Shown in pieces: positions 5,187-7,515 of a stretch of DNA of 7,515 bases. Under the pieces are notes generated by a model that made no database searches, was not told where the DNA came from, and saw only the letters and a list, made by a program, of their open reading frames with translations. The stretch covers positions 1-7,515 of the forward strand of contig JAAVHW010000069.1 of assembly GCA_014799525.1 (NCBI GenBank), written 5' to 3'. Position 1 is the stretch's first letter. Each line of letters opens with the position of its first letter. The stretch comes from Clostridiales bacterium. GTDB taxonomy: Bacteria > Bacillota > Clostridia > Christensenellales > CAG-917. The position numbers and the translations under genes are program-made.

Positions 5187-6864
5187 AGAATAGACCAGAA
5201 ATGACGCCGTTATCATCCACATCAATCCTCTCCGCCGCTGGCGACTTGGGAAGTCCCGGCATGGTGAGGATATCGCCTGTGAGCACGACAATGAAGCCTG
5301 CGCCTGCGGATATCTTGACGTTTTTGACGGTTATTTTAAAGCCTGTGGGCGCACCGAGCTTGGTGGCGTCGTCGGAGAAGCTGTATTGCGTTTTTGCAAT
5401 ACAGACGGGGCATTTGTCAAAGCCGAGCTTTGCAAGCGTCTGTATTTGCGCTTTTGCGGCTGGCATAAATATCACGCCGTCGCCGCCGTATATCTTTGTT
5501 GCAACGGCTTCAATCTTTTCCTCTATAGTGCAATCGTCCTCATATGAGAAGGTGAAATCGCCCTGCTCCTCTTCGCAAAGGCGTACAACCTCGCGAGCAA
5601 GCTCTTCGCCGCCCTTGCCGCCTTCCGCCCATACGGTTGAAAGTACGGTGTTGACTCCAAGCTCTCTGCACTTTGCAATGATGAATTCAATTTCCTTATC
5701 CGTATCGGTGGGGAAACGGTTTACAGCAACTACGCAAGGCAGCTTGTATACGTTCTTTATATTTGACACGTGGCGCAACAAATTGGGGATACCGTTTTCA
5801 AGTGCGGTGAGATTTTCTGTCGCAAGCTCCGTTTTTGCAAGACCGCCGTGCATCTTGAGCGCACGCACCGTGGCAACAACTACGACAGCGGACGGAGTGA
5901 GTCCTGCCATACGGCACTTGATATCAAGGAACTTCTCCGCTCCGAGGTCTGCGCCGAAGCCTGCTTCCGTTACGGCGTAGTCGCCGAGCTTGAGTGCAAG
6001 CTTTGTTGCCGTCACGGAGTTGCAGCCATGAGCAATATTTGCAAACGGACCGCCGTGCACGAGCGCGGGAGTACCCTCAAGAGTCTGAACGAGGTTTGGC
6101 TTGAGTGCGTCCTTGAGAAGCGCAGCCATTGCACCTGCTGCCTTGAGTTGTCCGCAGGTGACGGGGTTTCCGTCAAAGGTGTAGCCCACTATAATTCTTG
6201 AAAGTCTTTCCTTCAAATCTGCAATGGAGCTTGACAGGCAAAGCACAGCCATAATCTCGCTTGCTACGGTGATGTCAAAGCCGTCCTCGCGTGGAACGCC
6301 GTTCGCCTTGCCGCCCATACCGTCAACGATAAAGCGAAGCTGTCTGTCGTTCATATCCACGCAACGCTTCCATGTGATACGTCTTACGTCAATGTCAAGC
6401 TCGTTGCCCTGCTGAATGTGATTGTCAAGCATAGCGGCAAGAAGATTGTTTGCCGCGCCTATCGCGTGGAAGTCGCCAGTAAAGTGGAGATTGATATCCT
6501 CCATGGGAACGACTTGCGCATATCCACCGCCTGCCGCGCCGCCCTTTACTCCGAACACAGGTCCGAGAGACGGCTCACGCAAAGCGACCATGACGTTTTT
6601 GCCAATTCTCTTCAAGCCGTCCGCAAGACCTATCGTTGTCGTAGTCTTGCCCTCGCCTGCGGGAGTGGGCGTGATTGCGGTGACAAGAATGAGCTTGCCA
6701 TCCTCATTTTTCATATCCTTGAGCAAAGACAAATCCACCTTTGCCTTATACTTTCCATATTGCTCGATATACTTATCGTCAATGCCTGCAACCTTTGCAA
6801 TTTCACTGATGTGCTTCATTTTGCACTGCTGTGCTATTTCGATATCGGACAAATACGCTGCCAT
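5185..6864 (-). CDS. fhs: Formate-tetrahydrofolate ligase (10-formyl-THF synthetase)
   Basis: Joins formate to tetrahydrofolate with ATP, giving 10-formyl-THF for purine synthesis, initiator tRNA formylation or, in acetogens, the methyl branch of the Wood-Ljungdahl pathway. The cytoplasmic enzyme has 559 residues, the usual length. The ATP-binding loop [16 protein letters not shown] is at residues 65-80, and the family signature [19 protein letters not shown] at 96-114 continues to FTGDFHAI near 128-135; RALKMHGG lies further on, and the C-terminus ends in GLF as is typical. ATG 6862-6864 has AAGGAG (6871-6876) with a 6-nt spacer. It lies downstream of guaB on the same strand but beyond a terminator. 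No convincing sigma-A promoter was found in 6865-6996. The stop codon TAA (5185-5187) merges with the palindrome's A/T end. Identification is secure. Confidence 0.98.
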   Translation of the reverse strand: MAAYLSDIEIAQQCKMKHISEIAKVAGIDDKYIEQYGKYKAKVDLSLLKDMKNEDGKLILVTAITPTPAGEGKTTTTIGLADGLKRIGKNVMVALREPSLGPVFGVKGGAAGGGYAQVVPMEDINLHFTGDFHAIGAANNLLAAMLDNHIQQGNELDIDVRRITWKRCVDMNDRQLRFIVDGMGGKANGVPREDGFDITVASEIMAVLCLSSSIADLKERLSRIIVGYTFDGNPVTCGQLKAAGAMAALLKDALKPNLVQTLEGTPALVHGGPFANIAHGCNSVTATKLALKLGDYAVTEAGFGADLGAEKFLDIKCRMAGLTPSAVVVVATVRALKMHGGLAKTELATENLTALENGIPNLLRHVSNIKNVYKLPCVVAVNRFPTDTDKEIEFIIAKCRELGVNTVLSTVWAEGGKGGEELAREVVRLCEEEQGDFTFSYEDDCTIEEKIEAVATKIYGGDGVIFMPAAKAQIQTLAKLGFDKCPVCIAKTQYSFSDDATKLGAPTGFKITVKNVKISAGAGFIVVLTGDILTMPGLPKSPAAERIDVDDNGVISGLF

Positions 6865-6989
6865 ATCTCTCTCCTTTTGCTCTTTATATTTTCTTATTAT
6901 TTGTTTTTTATTTTACCGCTTTTAATTTTGACATATCGCAAGCTGATATTTCGTACTAATTGTTTGATAACATCAAAATGCGCATATCA

Positions 6990-7021
6990 AAAGAAAATCA
7001 CAACGTATTACTCGTTGTGAT
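6990..7021 (-). terminator. Intrinsic terminator of guaB
   Basis: On the minus strand ATCACAACG (7013-7021) and CGTTGTGAT (6997-7005) are perfect 9-bp arms around a 7-nt loop, followed by the T-rich TTTCTTTTG. The guaB stop codon TAA (7008-7010) is in the loop. The plus strand also has T-rich sequence after the hairpin (7022-7037). Confidence 0.75.
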
Positions 7022-7515
7022 ATTTTGTATTTTTGGTTATGACGTCGTGCGCGCCGCCCTCTACTATGCTTGTTGCGGATACAACCGTCATCTTCGCACA
7101 TTTGTGCAGCTGCTCTATCGTGATTGCGCCGCAGTTGCACATTGTGGATTTGACCTTGTACAAGCTTCTTCCGACGTTGCTCTTCAAATCGCCTGCGTAC
7201 GGCACGTAGCTGTCAACGCCCTCTTCAAAGCTGAGTCCGCTCTTTCCGCCAAGGTCGTATCTCTGCCAGTTTCTCGCGCGGTTGCTGCCCTCGCCCCAAT
7301 ACTCCTTGACGTAAGTCCCGTTGATGTTGAGCTTGTTTGTCGGGCTCTCGTCAAAGCGAGCGAAGTATCTGCCGAGCATCATGAAGTCGCTACCCATTGC
7401 AAGTGCAAGCGTCATGTGATAGTCGTGCACGATACCGCCGTCCGAGCAGATAGGAATGTAAATACCAGTCTTTTCAAAATACTCGTCACGAGCCTTTGCA
7501 ACCTCTATAACAGCA
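7008..7515 (-). CDS. guaB: IMP dehydrogenase (C-terminal third, runs off the right edge)
   Basis: Oxidises IMP to XMP with NAD+, the committed step to GMP. The 168 visible residues contain [10 protein letters not shown] (substrate phosphate site), [11 protein letters not shown], the flap with [10 protein letters not shown] carrying the catalytic Arg-Tyr pair, [12 protein letters not shown] and the C-terminal [11 protein letters not shown]. The catalytic cysteine loop must lie just beyond the edge. The long insertion [21 protein letters not shown] and the CNCGA segment closely resemble my memory of the Tritrichomonas foetus enzyme and its bacterial relatives rather than the standard Bacillus GuaB, whose flap is shorter. 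The reading frame continues without a stop to 7515; a GTG at 7428-7430 is an internal valine (GGIVHDYH), not a start. It ends in a good terminator. Confidence 0.95.
   Translation of the reverse strand, partial: AVIEVAKARDEYFEKTGIYIPICSDGGIVHDYHMTLALAMGSDFMMLGRYFARFDESPTNKLNINGTYVKEYWGEGSNRARNWQRYDLGGKSGLSFEEGVDSYVPYAGDLKSNVGRSLYKVKSTMCNCGAITIEQLHKCAKMTVVSATSIVEGGAHDVITKNTKYHNE

Noticed and set aside
5201..5980. Long plus-strand reading frames antisense to fhs, and similar ones antisense to pta (852-1160, 1383-1733)
   Set aside because: They lie entirely opposite, or largely overlap, secure genes, have serine- or proline-rich translations typical of antisense frames, and have no ribosome sites.
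6865..7007. THF or purine riboswitch upstream of fhs
   Set aside because: Clostridial folate genes can carry a THF riboswitch, but none of its conserved segments are present in this AT-rich spacer; only small imperfect palindromes such as TTTGAT-AAC-ATCAAA (6963-6977) are seen.
1..7515. tRNA, rRNA, CRISPR array, transposase or phage genes
   Set aside because: No cloverleaf, no rRNA-like segment, no regularly spaced repeats beyond the two-copy ones listed, and no transposase or phage motif in any frame.

Overview
The window looks like a chromosomal segment of a low-to-moderate-GC, probably spore-forming Firmicute of the class Clostridia. The evidence is the strong AGGAG-type ribosome binding sites, a TmcAL (YlbM) homologue next to a YlbJ-type sporulation membrane protein, a pta-ackA acetate operon with a match to the Gram-positive cre consensus, and a 559-residue formate-tetrahydrofolate ligase. 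No species can be named from the sequence alone.

Layout. Positions 1-1693 (minus strand) hold the 5' part of ackA, which runs off the left edge, and complete pta, transcribed pta then ackA. Positions 1694-1807 are a divergent regulatory region. Two predicted promoters face away from each other and overlap at their -10 boxes, and one LacI-family/cre-like operator touches both transcription units. Positions 1808-2902 (plus) are tmcAL. Positions 2903-3100 contain stem-loops, a possible sigma-E promoter and a 42-bp tandem duplication, followed by ylbJ (3101-4147, plus). Next comes a 162-residue helix-turn-helix protein resembling sigma-70 region 4 (4254-4742, plus), with its own promoter, a palindrome over the -10 box and a leader hairpin directly abutting the Shine-Dalgarno sequence. 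Positions 4743-5184 have no convincing gene; they hold several hairpins and end in a 128-bp imperfect palindrome that reaches the fhs stop codon. Complete fhs (5185-6864) and the C-terminal third of an IMP dehydrogenase (7008-7515, running off the right edge) are on the minus strand.

How the genes fit together. Pta and AckA convert acetyl-CoA to acetate with ATP formation. TmcAL consumes acetate and ATP to make N4-acetylcytidine at the wobble position of elongator tRNA-Met, so it is a small consumer of the product of the divergent operon. YlbJ is linked to YlbM in Bacillus too, which makes this neighbourhood credible. Fhs supplies 10-formyl-THF for purine synthesis, and IMP dehydrogenase commits IMP to GMP; the two are neighbours on the same strand but are separated by a good intrinsic terminator.

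No complete new system is evident. The least explained parts are the orphan sigma-region-4-like regulator with its structured leader, the gene-free block and long palindrome at 4743-5186, and the duplicated module upstream of ylbJ.
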